Under the pieces are notes generated by a model, which had not been told where the DNA came from, made no database searches, and was given only the letters and a program-made list of their open reading frames with translations. The translations under genes were made by a program, and so were the position numbers. Positions 40,441 to 48,875 of a stretch of 64,000 bases of DNA are shown in pieces. How positions within the stretch are numbered: the first letter of the stretch is position 1; each line of letters begins with the position of its first letter. Source of the DNA: Xanthobacter tagetidis (GTDB lineage: Bacteria > Pseudomonadota > Alphaproteobacteria > Rhizobiales > Xanthobacteraceae); NCBI RefSeq assembly GCF_003667445.1, contig NZ_RCTF01000021.1:36944-100943 (forward strand). Reading direction: 5' to 3'.

Positions 40441-43155
40441 ATGATCTGGCACCGTCTCAAGCTGACCGTTGTCGCCGGGACGATCCTGATCCTGGCCGTG
40501 CTGGCTGCCGCGACGGCAGCCCTCGTGGCCCGCTGGGAAGACGCGACGCGGCACGCCGCGGACGCGGCGCTGGAGCGCTCGGCGCGTGCGGTCGAGAATG
40601 CGCTGAACCGCCAGCTGCTCCAGGTGCACGGCGCGCTCGCCAGCCTGCCGACCCTGCTCGCCGCCGCCAAGGCGTCGCCCCAGGGTCCCCTTGCCGCGGA
40701 ACTGCTGCGCGGGCTCAACTTCCAGACCCTGGCGTTCCGCGATTTGATGCTGGTCGCGCCCGACGGCACCATCCTCGCCTCGGCGCGGGCGCGCGGCGGG
40801 CGCCGCACCCTTCCCGTCGCCGAACGGCCGCGCGGGCGGGAGGCCGCCGCGCTCATCGGGCCGGTCCGAAATCCGGTCACGGGGGACTGGTCGATCTACC
40901 TCATGCGCACGGTCCCCGGCTGGAACGAGGTGTTTGCCGTAGCGGAAGTTCCCGTCCCGACTCTGATGCAGCTTCTGGCGGAGACCGGGGTCGATCCCGG
41001 CGTGCGCATCCAGGTCGAGCGACCCAACGGCCAGCTCGTCGGCTCGCTCCCGCACGACGAGGTGGAGACCGGCGTGGTCCGCAGCCACGCAGTCGGCATG
41101 CGCGAGCCGGACGGAACTGCCTTCGTCGCTGCCATGCCCGGAGGTGGCGATCTGCTGGCGGTGGTGCGCGCCTCGCTCCATGGCAATCTGAGGGTGGTTC
41201 TGACGACCCCGCTCGACGGGGTGCTCGCGCCCTGGCGGCGCGACAGCGCGCGCGTGGTGGTGGCCTCGGTGATCGGCGGCCTGCTCGTTGCGGCGTTCGC
41301 TGGAGCCCTCGTTCTTGCGCTCGGGCAGCGCGAGCGGACCGAAGAGGAGCGCGCGCGGTCGGCAGCCATCCTCGCCAATGCGGTCGAGGCCATGTCGGAC
41401 GGGTTCGCCATGTGGGACGAGCACGACCGCCTCGTCACCTGCAACCAGCGCTACCGCGACCTGTTCTCGCGCATCGCCCACTTCCTGACGCCGGGCGAGC
41501 GCTTCGAGGATATCCTGCGCAAGGGGATAGAAGTCGGCCAGTATCCCGAGGCGGCGGCAGACGTGGAGGCGTTCGTCGCCGAGCGCCTCCATTGGCACCG
41601 CAACGGCACCGGCGGCATCGAGCGCCTGCTGCCGGACGGCCGCTGGGTTCTGATGACCGAGCGGCTGACGGCCGACGGCGGCATCGTCGGCATCCGCACC
41701 GACGTGACGGAGCTGAAGACGGCGCTCGCCGACCTGGCGCAGGCCAATGCGAGGGCCACCGAAGCGGCGGCGGAGGCGCGGCGCCAGAACATCGCGCTCA
41801 GGGAGCGCGAAAGTCGCATCCGCTTTTTGGCGCACCATGACGACCTCACGGGCCTGCCCAACCGGGTCCTGTTCCGCGAGCGGGTCGCGGACGCCCTGGA
41901 CAGCGCGTTCGATCAGGGCGGCCAGCTGGCGCTGCTTTATCTCGACCTCGACCGATTCAAGGACGTGAACGACACGCTCGGCCATCCGGTGGGCGACGCG
42001 CTGCTGCGCGCGGCGGCCGAGCGGCTCATCGCCTGCGTCGCCTCTCCGCAATTGGTGGCCCGGCTCAGCGGCGACGAGTTCGCGGTCATCAGCCTTGCCC
42101 CGCGACAGCCGGAGGCGGCGGAGGAATTGAGCCGCCGCATCATCGAGGTGCTGGCAGAGCCCTATGCCGTTCTTGGTCACGCCATTTCCATCAGCGTGAG
42201 CGTCGGCATCTCGGTCGCACCCGGGGCCGGCGCGGACGCCGACACGCTGCTGAAGCACGCCGACCTCGCCCTCTACCAGGCGAAGGCGCGCGGTCGCGGA
42301 ACCCATTGTGTCTTCGAGGCGGCGATGGATGTCCACCTGCGCGCCCGGCTGGAGATGGAGCTGGACCTCAGCCAGGCGCTGGCCAAGGGGCAACTGGAGC
42401 TCGCCTACCAGCCGATCTTCGCGGTGGCATCCGGCCGGCTCTGCGGCTTCGAGGCCCTGCTGCGCTGGAACCATCCCCGCCGCGGGCTGATCGATCCCGC
42501 CGCCTTCGTGCCGCTCGCGGAGGAATCGCGCGCCATCGTCGAGATCGGCGCCTGGGCCATGCGGCGCGCCATGGCCGACGCGGCGGGATTTCCCGAGCAT
42601 CTGCGGTTCGCCATCAACCTTTCGCCGATCCAGATCGGCGTCGGCGACATCGTCGCGACCGTGCGCGACGCGCTGGCCGACACCGGCGTGGCGCCGGGAC
42701 GGATCGAGCTCGAGATCACGGAGACCGCGCTGTTCGCCCAAGACCAGCCCAATTTCGAGATCCTCCACGGCCTGAGACAGGCAGGGGTGCGGATCGTGCT
42801 GGACGATTTCGGAACCGGCTATTCCAGCCTCGCGCGCCTGCGCCTGCTGCCGCTCGACAAGATCAAGATCGACCGGTCCTTCGTCCACGACGCCGGGTCG
42901 CAATCCTCCAGCGAGGCGATCATCGAGGCCATCGCCGCGCTGGCCGCCCGGCTGGGCATGGCCACCACCGCCGAGGGCATCGAGACGCAGGGGCAGTGGG
43001 AGATGGTGCGCCGGGCGCGCTGCACCGAAGCCCAGGGCTTCCTGCTCGGCAGGCCGTGCTCCGCCCGCGAGGCCGCGGCGCTCGCGGCGGCCGCCGCGGC
43101 CCCGCCGGCCTTCACGGGCTGCACGCCTGCAGGATTGCCCGCCCCGGGGTCCTGA
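40441..43155 (+). CDS. Membrane-bound PAS-GGDEF-EAL protein
   Basis: 904 residues from the ATG at 40441. A membrane helix (about 9-31), a roughly 240-residue periplasmic Cache-like region and a second helix (about 272-296) are followed by a PAS domain (NAVEAMSDGFAMWDEHDRLV, 305-425). The GGDEF domain is at 458-620 with signature RLSGDEF, and the EAL domain at 635-880 with intact EALLRW, EITETALF, DDFGTGYSSL and AEGIETQGQ motifs. The first Gly of GGDEF is Ser, which many active cyclases tolerate. It likely senses a periplasmic cue, perhaps presented by the binding protein just upstream, and adjusts c-di-GMP. Confidence 0.93.
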   Translation: MIWHRLKLTVVAGTILILAVLAAATAALVARWEDATRHAADAALERSARAVENALNRQLLQVHGALASLPTLLAAAKASPQGPLAAELLRGLNFQTLAFRDLMLVAPDGTILASARARGGRRTLPVAERPRGREAAALIGPVRNPVTGDWSIYLMRTVPGWNEVFAVAEVPVPTLMQLLAETGVDPGVRIQVERPNGQLVGSLPHDEVETGVVRSHAVGMREPDGTAFVAAMPGGGDLLAVVRASLHGNLRVVLTTPLDGVLAPWRRDSARVVVASVIGGLLVAAFAGALVLALGQRERTEEERARSAAILANAVEAMSDGFAMWDEHDRLVTCNQRYRDLFSRIAHFLTPGERFEDILRKGIEVGQYPEAAADVEAFVAERLHWHRNGTGGIERLLPDGRWVLMTERLTADGGIVGIRTDVTELKTALADLAQANARATEAAAEARRQNIALRERESRIRFLAHHDDLTGLPNRVLFRERVADALDSAFDQGGQLALLYLDLDRFKDVNDTLGHPVGDALLRAAAERLIACVASPQLVARLSGDEFAVISLAPRQPEAAEELSRRIIEVLAEPYAVLGHAISISVSVGISVAPGAGADADTLLKHADLALYQAKARGRGTHCVFEAAMDVHLRARLEMELDLSQALAKGQLELAYQPIFAVASGRLCGFEALLRWNHPRRGLIDPAAFVPLAEESRAIVEIGAWAMRRAMADAAGFPEHLRFAINLSPIQIGVGDIVATVRDALADTGVAPGRIELEITETALFAQDQPNFEILHGLRQAGVRIVLDDFGTGYSSLARLRLLPLDKIKIDRSFVHDAGSQSSSEAIIEAIAALAARLGMATTAEGIETQGQWEMVRRARCTEAQGFLLGRPCSAREAAALAAAAAAPPAFTGCTPAGLPAPGS

Positions 43156-43262
43156 ACGCTCCCTCGGCGCGGTCGGGCGATGCCGAGAAATGCTCCGCTG
43201 GACGGAGAAAGACGCGCGCCAATCGTCGTGTTTCGTCGCAGCAACCCGCTTTTGGCACACTC

Positions 43263-43301
43263 TGCGACAAACCCGTGCCGCCTGGGCAAAGGTCTGCGAC
43301 A
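43263..43301. promoter_or_regulatory. Direct repeat TCTGCGACA upstream of the iorA-sox operon
   Basis: TGCGACA occurs at 43263-43269 and 43295-43301, 32 bp apart (about three helical turns), each preceded by TC. They lie 65-105 bases before the first gene of the operon. The same heptamer forms the perfect dyad upstream of ureA and occurs, inverted, near 50108 and 50151. Confidence 0.4.
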
Positions 43302-43366
43302 TGTGATGCCTAGCTTCCCCTGGGTCCGCTGCGGCGGACGTTTCCGCATACGGCCAGGAGAAGCAC

Positions 43367-43828
43367 ATGGCGCGATTGACCATCAACGGCCAGGTCCGCA
43401 CCGTCGAGGTGGACCCCGATACGCCGCTCCTGTGGGTGATCCGCGAGCAGGTCGGCCTCACCGGCACCAAGTTCGGCTGCGGCATCGCCCAGTGCGGCGC
43501 TTGCACCGTGCATGTGGACGGCGTCGCCACGCGCTCCTGCGTGCTGCCGGTCGGCGCGGTGGAGGAGAGCCAGAAGATCGTCACCATCGAGGGGCTGTCG
43601 CCGGATTCCAGCCACCCCCTGCAGAAGGCGTGGCTCGCGCTCGACGTGCCCCAGTGCGGCTATTGCCAGAGCGGCATGATCATGGCTGCGGCGGCGCTGC
43701 TGGAGCAGACGCCGTCGCCCACCGACGCCGACATCAGCGCCGAGATCACCAACATCTGTCGATGCGGCACCTACAACCGCGTGCGCGCGGCCATCAAGCA
43801 GGCCGCTGGCGAGACGCAGGCCGGCTGA
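43367..43828 (+). CDS. (2Fe-2S)-binding subunit of a molybdenum hydroxylase (IorA type)
   Basis: 153 residues. A plant-ferredoxin-type cluster (CGIAQCGACTVHVDG plus RSC) and the second cluster (CGYCQSGMIM and CRCGTY) match the small subunit of xanthine dehydrogenase-family enzymes of the isoquinoline 1-oxidoreductase or aldehyde dehydrogenase type. It has no signal of its own and is probably carried out with the Tat-targeted large subunit. Electrons would pass from molybdenum through these clusters to the cytochrome c encoded downstream. Confidence 0.94.
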   Translation: MARLTINGQVRTVEVDPDTPLLWVIREQVGLTGTKFGCGIAQCGACTVHVDGVATRSCVLPVGAVEESQKIVTIEGLSPDSSHPLQKAWLALDVPQCGYCQSGMIMAAAALLEQTPSPTDADISAEITNICRCGTYNRVRAAIKQAAGETQAG

Positions 43829-43839
43829 GGAGGCGACCC

Positions 43840-46032
43840 ATGACCGCACACGCTGATATCCCGCGCTCCCGCCTCTCCCGCCGCGCCTTCGTGGTCGGCA
43901 GCGCCGCCGCGGTGGGCGGCTTCTCCCTCGGCTTCCACGTGCCGCTCGGCGCGGCGCGCGCCCAGGCCGCTCCGGCCGCCGCGCCGGAGGTGAACGCCTG
44001 GGTGGTGATCCGCCCGGACGAGACGGTGGTGATCCGCATCGCCCGCTCGGAGATGGGCCAGGGCACGCTGACCGGGCTCGCGCAGCTCGTGGCCGAGGAA
44101 CTGGGCTGCGACTGGTCCAAGGTGACGACGGAATATCCCAGCCCGGGCGCCAACCTCGCCCGCAACCGGGTGTGGGGCTCCTATTCCACCGGCGGCAGCC
44201 GCGGCATCCGCGATTCCCACCAATATGTCCGCGAGGGGGGCGCCGCGGCCCGCACCATGCTGATCGCCGCCGCCGCGCAGGCGTGGGGCGTCCCCCCCGG
44301 CGAATGCCGGGCCGAGAAGAGCGTCATCTCCCACGCGCCCTCCGGCCGCACCACCACCTACGGCAAGGTGGCGGACGCCGCCGCGCGGATGCCGCCGCCG
44401 TCCGCCGTCGTGCTGAAGGAGCCGAAGGACTGGACCATCATCGGCAAGCCTTTGGCGCGCCTCGACACGGCGGACAAGCTGAATGGCCGGCAGGTGTACG
44501 GTGCCGACCTCTCTTTTCCCGGCATGCTGAACGCGGCGGTGAAGGCCTGCCCGGTCTTCGGCGGCCGGCTCGTGGCCTATGATGCGGCCAAGGTGCGCTC
44601 CATGCCCGGCGTGCGCCACGTGGTGCGGGTGGACGACACCGCGGTGGCGGTGGTGGCCGATACCTGGTGGCAGGCCAAGACCGCGCTCGACGCTTTGCCG
44701 ATCACCTGGGACGAGGGGCCGAACCGTGCCCTCTCCAGCGCCGACATCGCCGCTTTGCTGAAGGCCGGCCTCGACGCGCCGGAGGCGTTCGTGGGCAACC
44801 GCCAGGGCGACGCGAAGGCGGCGCTGGCGGGAGCGGCGCGCGTCGTCACCGCCGACTATGCCGTGCCCTACCAGAACCACGCCACCATGGAGCCGATGAA
44901 CGCCACCGCGCTGGTCACGGCGGAGCGCTGCGAGGTGTGGGTGCCCACCCAGAACGGGGAATCGAGCCTCGCCGTGGCGGCCGAGGCCTCCGGCCTGCCG
45001 GTGCAGCGGTGCGAGATCCACAAGCTGCATCTCGGCGGCGGCTTCGGGCGGCGCGGCAACTTCCAGGACTATGCCCGCCAGTCGGTGCTCATCGCCAAGC
45101 AGATGCCCGGCGTGCCGGTGAAGCTGCTGTGGAGCCGGGAAGAGGACATGCTCCACGGCGCCTACCATCCCATCACCCAGGCGCGCATGACCGGGGGGCT
45201 CGACGCGCAGGGCAATCTGGTCGCGCTCCACATGCGGATTTCCGGCCAGTCCATCCTCGCCGCCGTCCGGCCGGAGGGCATGCAGGGCGGTATGGACCCG
45301 GTGGTGTTCCAGGGTCTCACCGCCACGAACCCCGAGGGCCATCTCGGCTATGCGGTGCCCAACTTGCTGGTCGACCACGCCATGCGCAATCCGCCCGTGC
45401 CGCCTGGCTTCTGGCGGGGCGTGAACCTCAACCAGAACGCGATCTACGTGGAATGCTTCATGGACGAACTGGCGCATGCGGCCGGCGTCGATCCACTCGC
45501 CTTCCGCCGCCGGCTGATGGCCGACCGCCCGAAGCACCGCGCGGTGCTGGAGGCGGTGGCCGCGCGCATCGGCTGGGACACCAAGCCGGCCGAAGGCGTC
45601 CACCGCGGGCTTGCCCACATCATGGGCTTCGGCAGCTATGTGGCGGCCGCCGCCGAGGTTTCGGTGGCCGCGGACGGAACGCTGACGATCCACCGCATCG
45701 TCGCCGCCACCGACCCCGGCCACGTGGTCAACCCGGCCCAGGTGGAGCGCCAGGTGGAGGGCTCGTTCGTCTACGGCCTCTCCGCCTGCCTCTACGGCGA
45801 ATGCACCGTGAAGGACGGGCGCATGGAGCAGGAGAATTTCGACACCTACGAGGTCATGCGCATGGGCGCCATGCCGGCGGTGGAGACCATCATCCTGCCG
45901 TCCGGCGGCTTCTGGGGCGGGGTGGGCGAGCCGACCATCGCGGTCGCCGCGCCCGCGGTGCTCAACGCCATCTTCGCCGCCACCGGCAAGCGCATCCGCG
46001 ACCTGCCGCTGAAGCACCATTCCCTCGCATGA
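43840..46032 (+). CDS. Molybdopterin-binding subunit of an exported molybdenum hydroxylase (IorB type)
   Basis: 730 residues from the ATG at 43840, with GAGGAGG upstream. A twin-arginine signal (SRLSRRAFVVGSAAAVGGFS) sends it to the periplasm. IorB-type segments: MGQGTLTGLAQLVAEELG, GSYSTGGSRGIRDS, YQNHATMEPMNATALV, HLGGGFGRRGNFQDYARQ and the C-terminal catalytic Glu region GGVGEPTIAVAAPAVLNAIF. It hydroxylates a heterocycle or oxidises an aldehyde. There is no FAD subunit, so a c-type cytochrome is the expected acceptor; one overlaps its stop codon. Confidence 0.93.
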   Translation: MTAHADIPRSRLSRRAFVVGSAAAVGGFSLGFHVPLGAARAQAAPAAAPEVNAWVVIRPDETVVIRIARSEMGQGTLTGLAQLVAEELGCDWSKVTTEYPSPGANLARNRVWGSYSTGGSRGIRDSHQYVREGGAAARTMLIAAAAQAWGVPPGECRAEKSVISHAPSGRTTTYGKVADAAARMPPPSAVVLKEPKDWTIIGKPLARLDTADKLNGRQVYGADLSFPGMLNAAVKACPVFGGRLVAYDAAKVRSMPGVRHVVRVDDTAVAVVADTWWQAKTALDALPITWDEGPNRALSSADIAALLKAGLDAPEAFVGNRQGDAKAALAGAARVVTADYAVPYQNHATMEPMNATALVTAERCEVWVPTQNGESSLAVAAEASGLPVQRCEIHKLHLGGGFGRRGNFQDYARQSVLIAKQMPGVPVKLLWSREEDMLHGAYHPITQARMTGGLDAQGNLVALHMRISGQSILAAVRPEGMQGGMDPVVFQGLTATNPEGHLGYAVPNLLVDHAMRNPPVPPGFWRGVNLNQNAIYVECFMDELAHAAGVDPLAFRRRLMADRPKHRAVLEAVAARIGWDTKPAEGVHRGLAHIMGFGSYVAAAAEVSVAADGTLTIHRIVAATDPGHVVNPAQVERQVEGSFVYGLSACLYGECTVKDGRMEQENFDTYEVMRMGAMPAVETIILPSGGFWGGVGEPTIAVAAPAVLNAIFAATGKRIRDLPLKHHSLA

Positions 46033-46340
46033 GCGGGGGACGCGGCGGGCGGGCATTGGGGGTGGCAGGCGCCGTGGTCCTCGGCGTGATCGGCCTCGCC
46101 GCACCCGCGCCCGCCGCCGCGCCGCCGCCCGGCGCTCTCGCCTGCGGCGGCTGCCATCCCCCCGCGCCGCAGGGCGCGGTGCCGAGCCTTCGCGGGCGGA
46201 GCGCCGATACCATCGTGGCGGACATGCGCGCGTTCCGCGACGGCGCCCGGCCCGCGACCGTCATGGACCGCATCGCCAAGGGATTTTCCGATGACGAGAC
46301 CCGCGCCATCGCGGACTGGCTCGCCGCGGCCCAGCCGTAG
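46029..46340 (+). CDS. Small monoheme cytochrome c (FccA/SoxE-like)
   Basis: 103 residues with a signal peptide and one heme site, ACGGCHPP, near residue 39. The C-terminal DDETRAIADWLAA helix is typical of class I cytochromes. The start overlaps the IorB stop (ATGA) and its 3' end overlaps the FccB gene by 50 bases. It could accept electrons from the molybdenum enzyme, from the flavoprotein, or both. As partner of FccB it would form flavocytochrome c. Confidence 0.88.
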   Translation: MSGGRGGRALGVAGAVVLGVIGLAAPAPAAAPPPGALACGGCHPPAPQGAVPSLRGRSADTIVADMRAFRDGARPATVMDRIAKGFSDDETRAIADWLAAAQP

Positions 46341-47598
46341 GGCGGTGCTCGCCGGCCTCGGTGCCGCCGCTCTTGCGCCGGCGGCCCTCGCCGCCCCGGC
46401 GGTTCGCGCGGCGGCGCCGGCCCGGGTGGTGGTGGTGGGCGGCGGGTTCGCCGGCGCGAGCTGCGCCCGTGCGCTGGCCGGGGCCGGCGGCATCGCCGTC
46501 ACCCTGGTCGAGCCGTCGGCCGATTACGTCGCCTGCCCGTTCTCCAATGCCGTGATCGCTGGGCTTCGGGACCTGCGGCGCCAGACCTTCGAGGTCGCCG
46601 CCTTGGCACGGGTGCCCGGCCTCGCCCACGCCCCCCGCGCCGCCGTGGCGGTGGACGCGGACGCCCGACGGGTGCGCCTCGACGACGGCACGCAGCTCGC
46701 CTACGACCGCCTGGTGCTGGCGCCCGGCATCGAGGTGCGCCTCGACGCCATCGCCGGCTACGACGCCGCAGCGGCCGAGGCCATGCCCCACGCCTGGAAG
46801 GCGGGGTCCCAGACGCTGGCGCTGCGGCGGCAGCTCGCGGCCATGCCGGATGGCGGCGTGGTCGTCATCGCCGCGCCGCCCAATCCCTTCCGCTGCCCGC
46901 CCGGGCCCTATGAGCGGGCGAGCCTGATCGCCCACTTCCTGAAGACGCACAAGCCGCGCGCCAAGGTCCTCATCCTCGACGCCAAGGACGCCTTCTCCAA
47001 GCAGCGGCTGTTCGAGGAAGCGTGGGCCGCGCGCTATCCCGGCATGATCGAATGGGTCTCGCTCTCCTTCGGCGGCCGGGTGATCGAGGTGGATGCCGCC
47101 GCGCGCACGCTGGTGACGGAGTTCGGCCGGCACCGCGCGGACGTGGCCAACGTCATCCCGCCCCAGCGCGCCGGCCCGATCGCGGCGGCGGCGGGCGTGG
47201 CGGATGCGAGCGGCTGGTGCCCGGTCGATCCCGTGACCTTCGAATCGCGGCTGGTGCCGGAAATCCATGTGATCGGCGACGCGGCGATCGGCGGGGCCAT
47301 GCCCAAGTCGGCCTTCACCGCCAACGGCCAGGCGCTGGTTTGCGCCGCCGCCGTGGCCGACCTCCTGGCCGGACGCGCGTCCGCCGAGCCGAAGCTCGTC
47401 AACACCTGCTACAGCCTCGTGGCGCCGGACGCGGCGATCTCCATCGCCGGCGTCTACCGCCCGCGCGACGGCCTGCTCGCGGAGGTGGCGGGCGCGGGCG
47501 GCACCAGCCCCCTCGGGGCGCCCGAGGCCGTGCGGGCGGCCGAGGCGGCCTATGCTGCGGCCTGGTTCGAGACCCTGACCCGGAGGGTCTACGCATGA
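46291..47598 (+). CDS. fccB: Flavocytochrome c sulfide dehydrogenase flavoprotein subunit (FccB/SoxF)
   Basis: 435 residues. A Tat signal (PSRRAVLAGLGAAALAPAAL) precedes a GxGxxG FAD motif (VVVVGGGFAGASCARAL). The Cys of YVACPFSNAVIAG is where FccB bonds FAD covalently. The redox cysteines are in NPFRCPPGPYERASLIAHFLK and LVNTCYSLVAPD. In known systems it oxidises sulfide or thiol groups and passes electrons to the FccA cytochrome. The ATG at 46291 lies inside the cytochrome gene, with AAGGGA seven bases before it. Confidence 0.92.
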   Translation: MTRPAPSRTGSPRPSRRAVLAGLGAAALAPAALAAPAVRAAAPARVVVVGGGFAGASCARALAGAGGIAVTLVEPSADYVACPFSNAVIAGLRDLRRQTFEVAALARVPGLAHAPRAAVAVDADARRVRLDDGTQLAYDRLVLAPGIEVRLDAIAGYDAAAAEAMPHAWKAGSQTLALRRQLAAMPDGGVVVIAAPPNPFRCPPGPYERASLIAHFLKTHKPRAKVLILDAKDAFSKQRLFEEAWAARYPGMIEWVSLSFGGRVIEVDAAARTLVTEFGRHRADVANVIPPQRAGPIAAAAGVADASGWCPVDPVTFESRLVPEIHVIGDAAIGGAMPKSAFTANGQALVCAAAVADLLAGRASAEPKLVNTCYSLVAPDAAISIAGVYRPRDGLLAEVAGAGGTSPLGAPEAVRAAEAAYAAAWFETLTRRVYA

Positions 47599-48050
47599 GG
47601 ATGACCCTCGCCGCAGCGCTGCTCGCCGTCCTCGCCGCCGAGGCGGCGGCACAGACCGGCGCGCCGGCGCCCGCGCTGCGCTATGCGGTGCTCGGCGACA
47701 CCATCGCCGCTTCCCTCACCGGTCAGCCGGGCGACGCCGCGCGCGGTGCCGCGCTGATGGGCGAGCGGAGCCGCAGCCTGTGCGCGCTGTGCCATGCCGG
47801 CCCGTTCGCCGCGCCGCATTTCGCCGGCGACATCGGCCCATCCCTGGACGGGGTAGGGGCGCGCCTTTCCGCCGCGCAGATCCGCCTGCGCGTGGTGGAC
47901 ATGCGCGCCCTCAACCCCAACTCGCCGATGCCGTCCTTCCACCAGGTCCCGGACGCGCCGCGGGTCGCCGCCGCCTGGCGCGACCGGCCCGTCCTCACCG
48001 CTGCCGAGGTGGAGGACATCGTCGCCTATCTCTCCAGCCTGGGAGGCTGA
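47595..48050 (+). CDS. soxX: Sulfur-oxidation cytochrome SoxX
   Basis: 151 residues with a signal peptide ending near EAAAQTG. The single heme site is LCALCHAGPF, and the methionine ligand region is NPNSPMPSFHQV, both typical of SoxX. It pairs with SoxA in the periplasm to load thiosulfate sulfur onto the SoxY carrier. The ATG overlaps the FccB stop. Confidence 0.92.
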   Translation: MRMTLAAALLAVLAAEAAAQTGAPAPALRYAVLGDTIAASLTGQPGDAARGAALMGERSRSLCALCHAGPFAAPHFAGDIGPSLDGVGARLSAAQIRLRVVDMRALNPNSPMPSFHQVPDAPRVAAAWRDRPVLTAAEVEDIVAYLSSLGG

Positions 48051-48053
48051 GCC

Positions 48054-48557
48054 GTGCCGCACCGCCCCATCTCCGAACGGCGCCCCATGCCCTCAGGCGT
48101 GCCGTCGTCCCTGCCGCGCCGCGGGGTTCTCGCCCTCGGGGCCGCGAGCCTCCTCGTCCTGTCGCGTCCCCGCGCGGCGCTGGCGCGCCCGAGCCTTGAG
48201 GCGGCGCTGGCCGCCTTCACCGGCGGCGCGCCGGTGCACGATGGGCGGGTGCGCCTCGACATCCCCCCGCTGGTGGAGAACGGCAACGCGGTCGGCGTCA
48301 CGGTGAGCGTCGACAGCCCCATGGCCGCCAGCGACCACGTCACCCGCATCGCCCTGTTCAACGAGAAGAACCCGCAGGCCGAGGTGGCGGTGTTCCATCT
48401 CGGGCCGCGGGCCGGACAGGCGCGGGTGGCGACGCGCATCCGCCTCGCCACCTCGCAGACGGTGCTGGCGGTGGCGCAGATGAGCGACGGCACCTTCTGG
48501 GCGAGCCGCGCCAGCGTGATCGTGACGCTCGCCGCCTGTATCGAGGACCTGACATGA
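48054..48557 (+). CDS. soxY: Sulfur carrier SoxY with non-canonical C-terminus
   Basis: 167 residues from a GTG at 48054; an ATG at 48087 would give 156 and still keep the Tat signal (LPRRGVLALGAASLLVLS). The SoxY fold is clear: VRLDIPPLVENGNAVGVTVSVDSPM, VTRIALFNEKNPQAEVAVFHLGP, and a final beta strand. The end reads VTLAACIEDLT. The substrate-carrying Cys (residue 162) is kept, but the usual flexible GGCGG arm is lost and five bulkier residues follow. Confidence 0.88.
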   Translation: MPHRPISERRPMPSGVPSSLPRRGVLALGAASLLVLSRPRAALARPSLEAALAAFTGGAPVHDGRVRLDIPPLVENGNAVGVTVSVDSPMAASDHVTRIALFNEKNPQAEVAVFHLGPRAGQARVATRIRLATSQTVLAVAQMSDGTFWASRASVIVTLAACIEDLT

Positions 48558-48874
48558 CCCGCACCCTGGTGAACGTGCCGAAGACCGCGCGGCGCGGCGA
48601 CGTGGTGGAGATCCGCGCCATGATCGCCCACCCCATGGAGACCGGCTACCGCAATGGCCCGGACGGGGCGGCGATCCCGCGCCGCATCATCCACCGCTTC
48701 ACCTGCACCTATGGGGGCGAGGAGGTGTTCGCGGCCGATTTCCATCCCGCGGTCGGGGCCAATCCCTATGTCGCCTTCTCCACCGTGGCGATCGAGAGCA
48801 GCACGCTGACCTTCACCTGGATCGAGGACGGCGGGGCGGTCCATGCGGCCACGGCCGAGATTGCGGTGGACTGA
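48554..48874 (+). CDS. soxZ: Sulfur-oxidation protein SoxZ
   Basis: 106 residues. The stretches RGDVVEIRAMIAHPMETGYR, PRRIIHRFTCTYGGEEVF and NPYVAFSTVAIESSTLTFTW are standard SoxZ. It forms the SoxYZ heterodimer and is exported with Tat-targeted SoxY. Its ATG overlaps the soxY stop. Confidence 0.95.
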   Translation: MTRTLVNVPKTARRGDVVEIRAMIAHPMETGYRNGPDGAAIPRRIIHRFTCTYGGEEVFAADFHPAVGANPYVAFSTVAIESSTLTFTWIEDGGAVHAATAEIAVD

Positions 48875-48875
48875 G

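Noticed and set aside
40429..43587. 1052-codon open frame on the minus strand
   Set aside because: Antisense to the PAS-GGDEF-EAL gene, whose motifs are intact; the translation is low in aromatic residues and shows no family.
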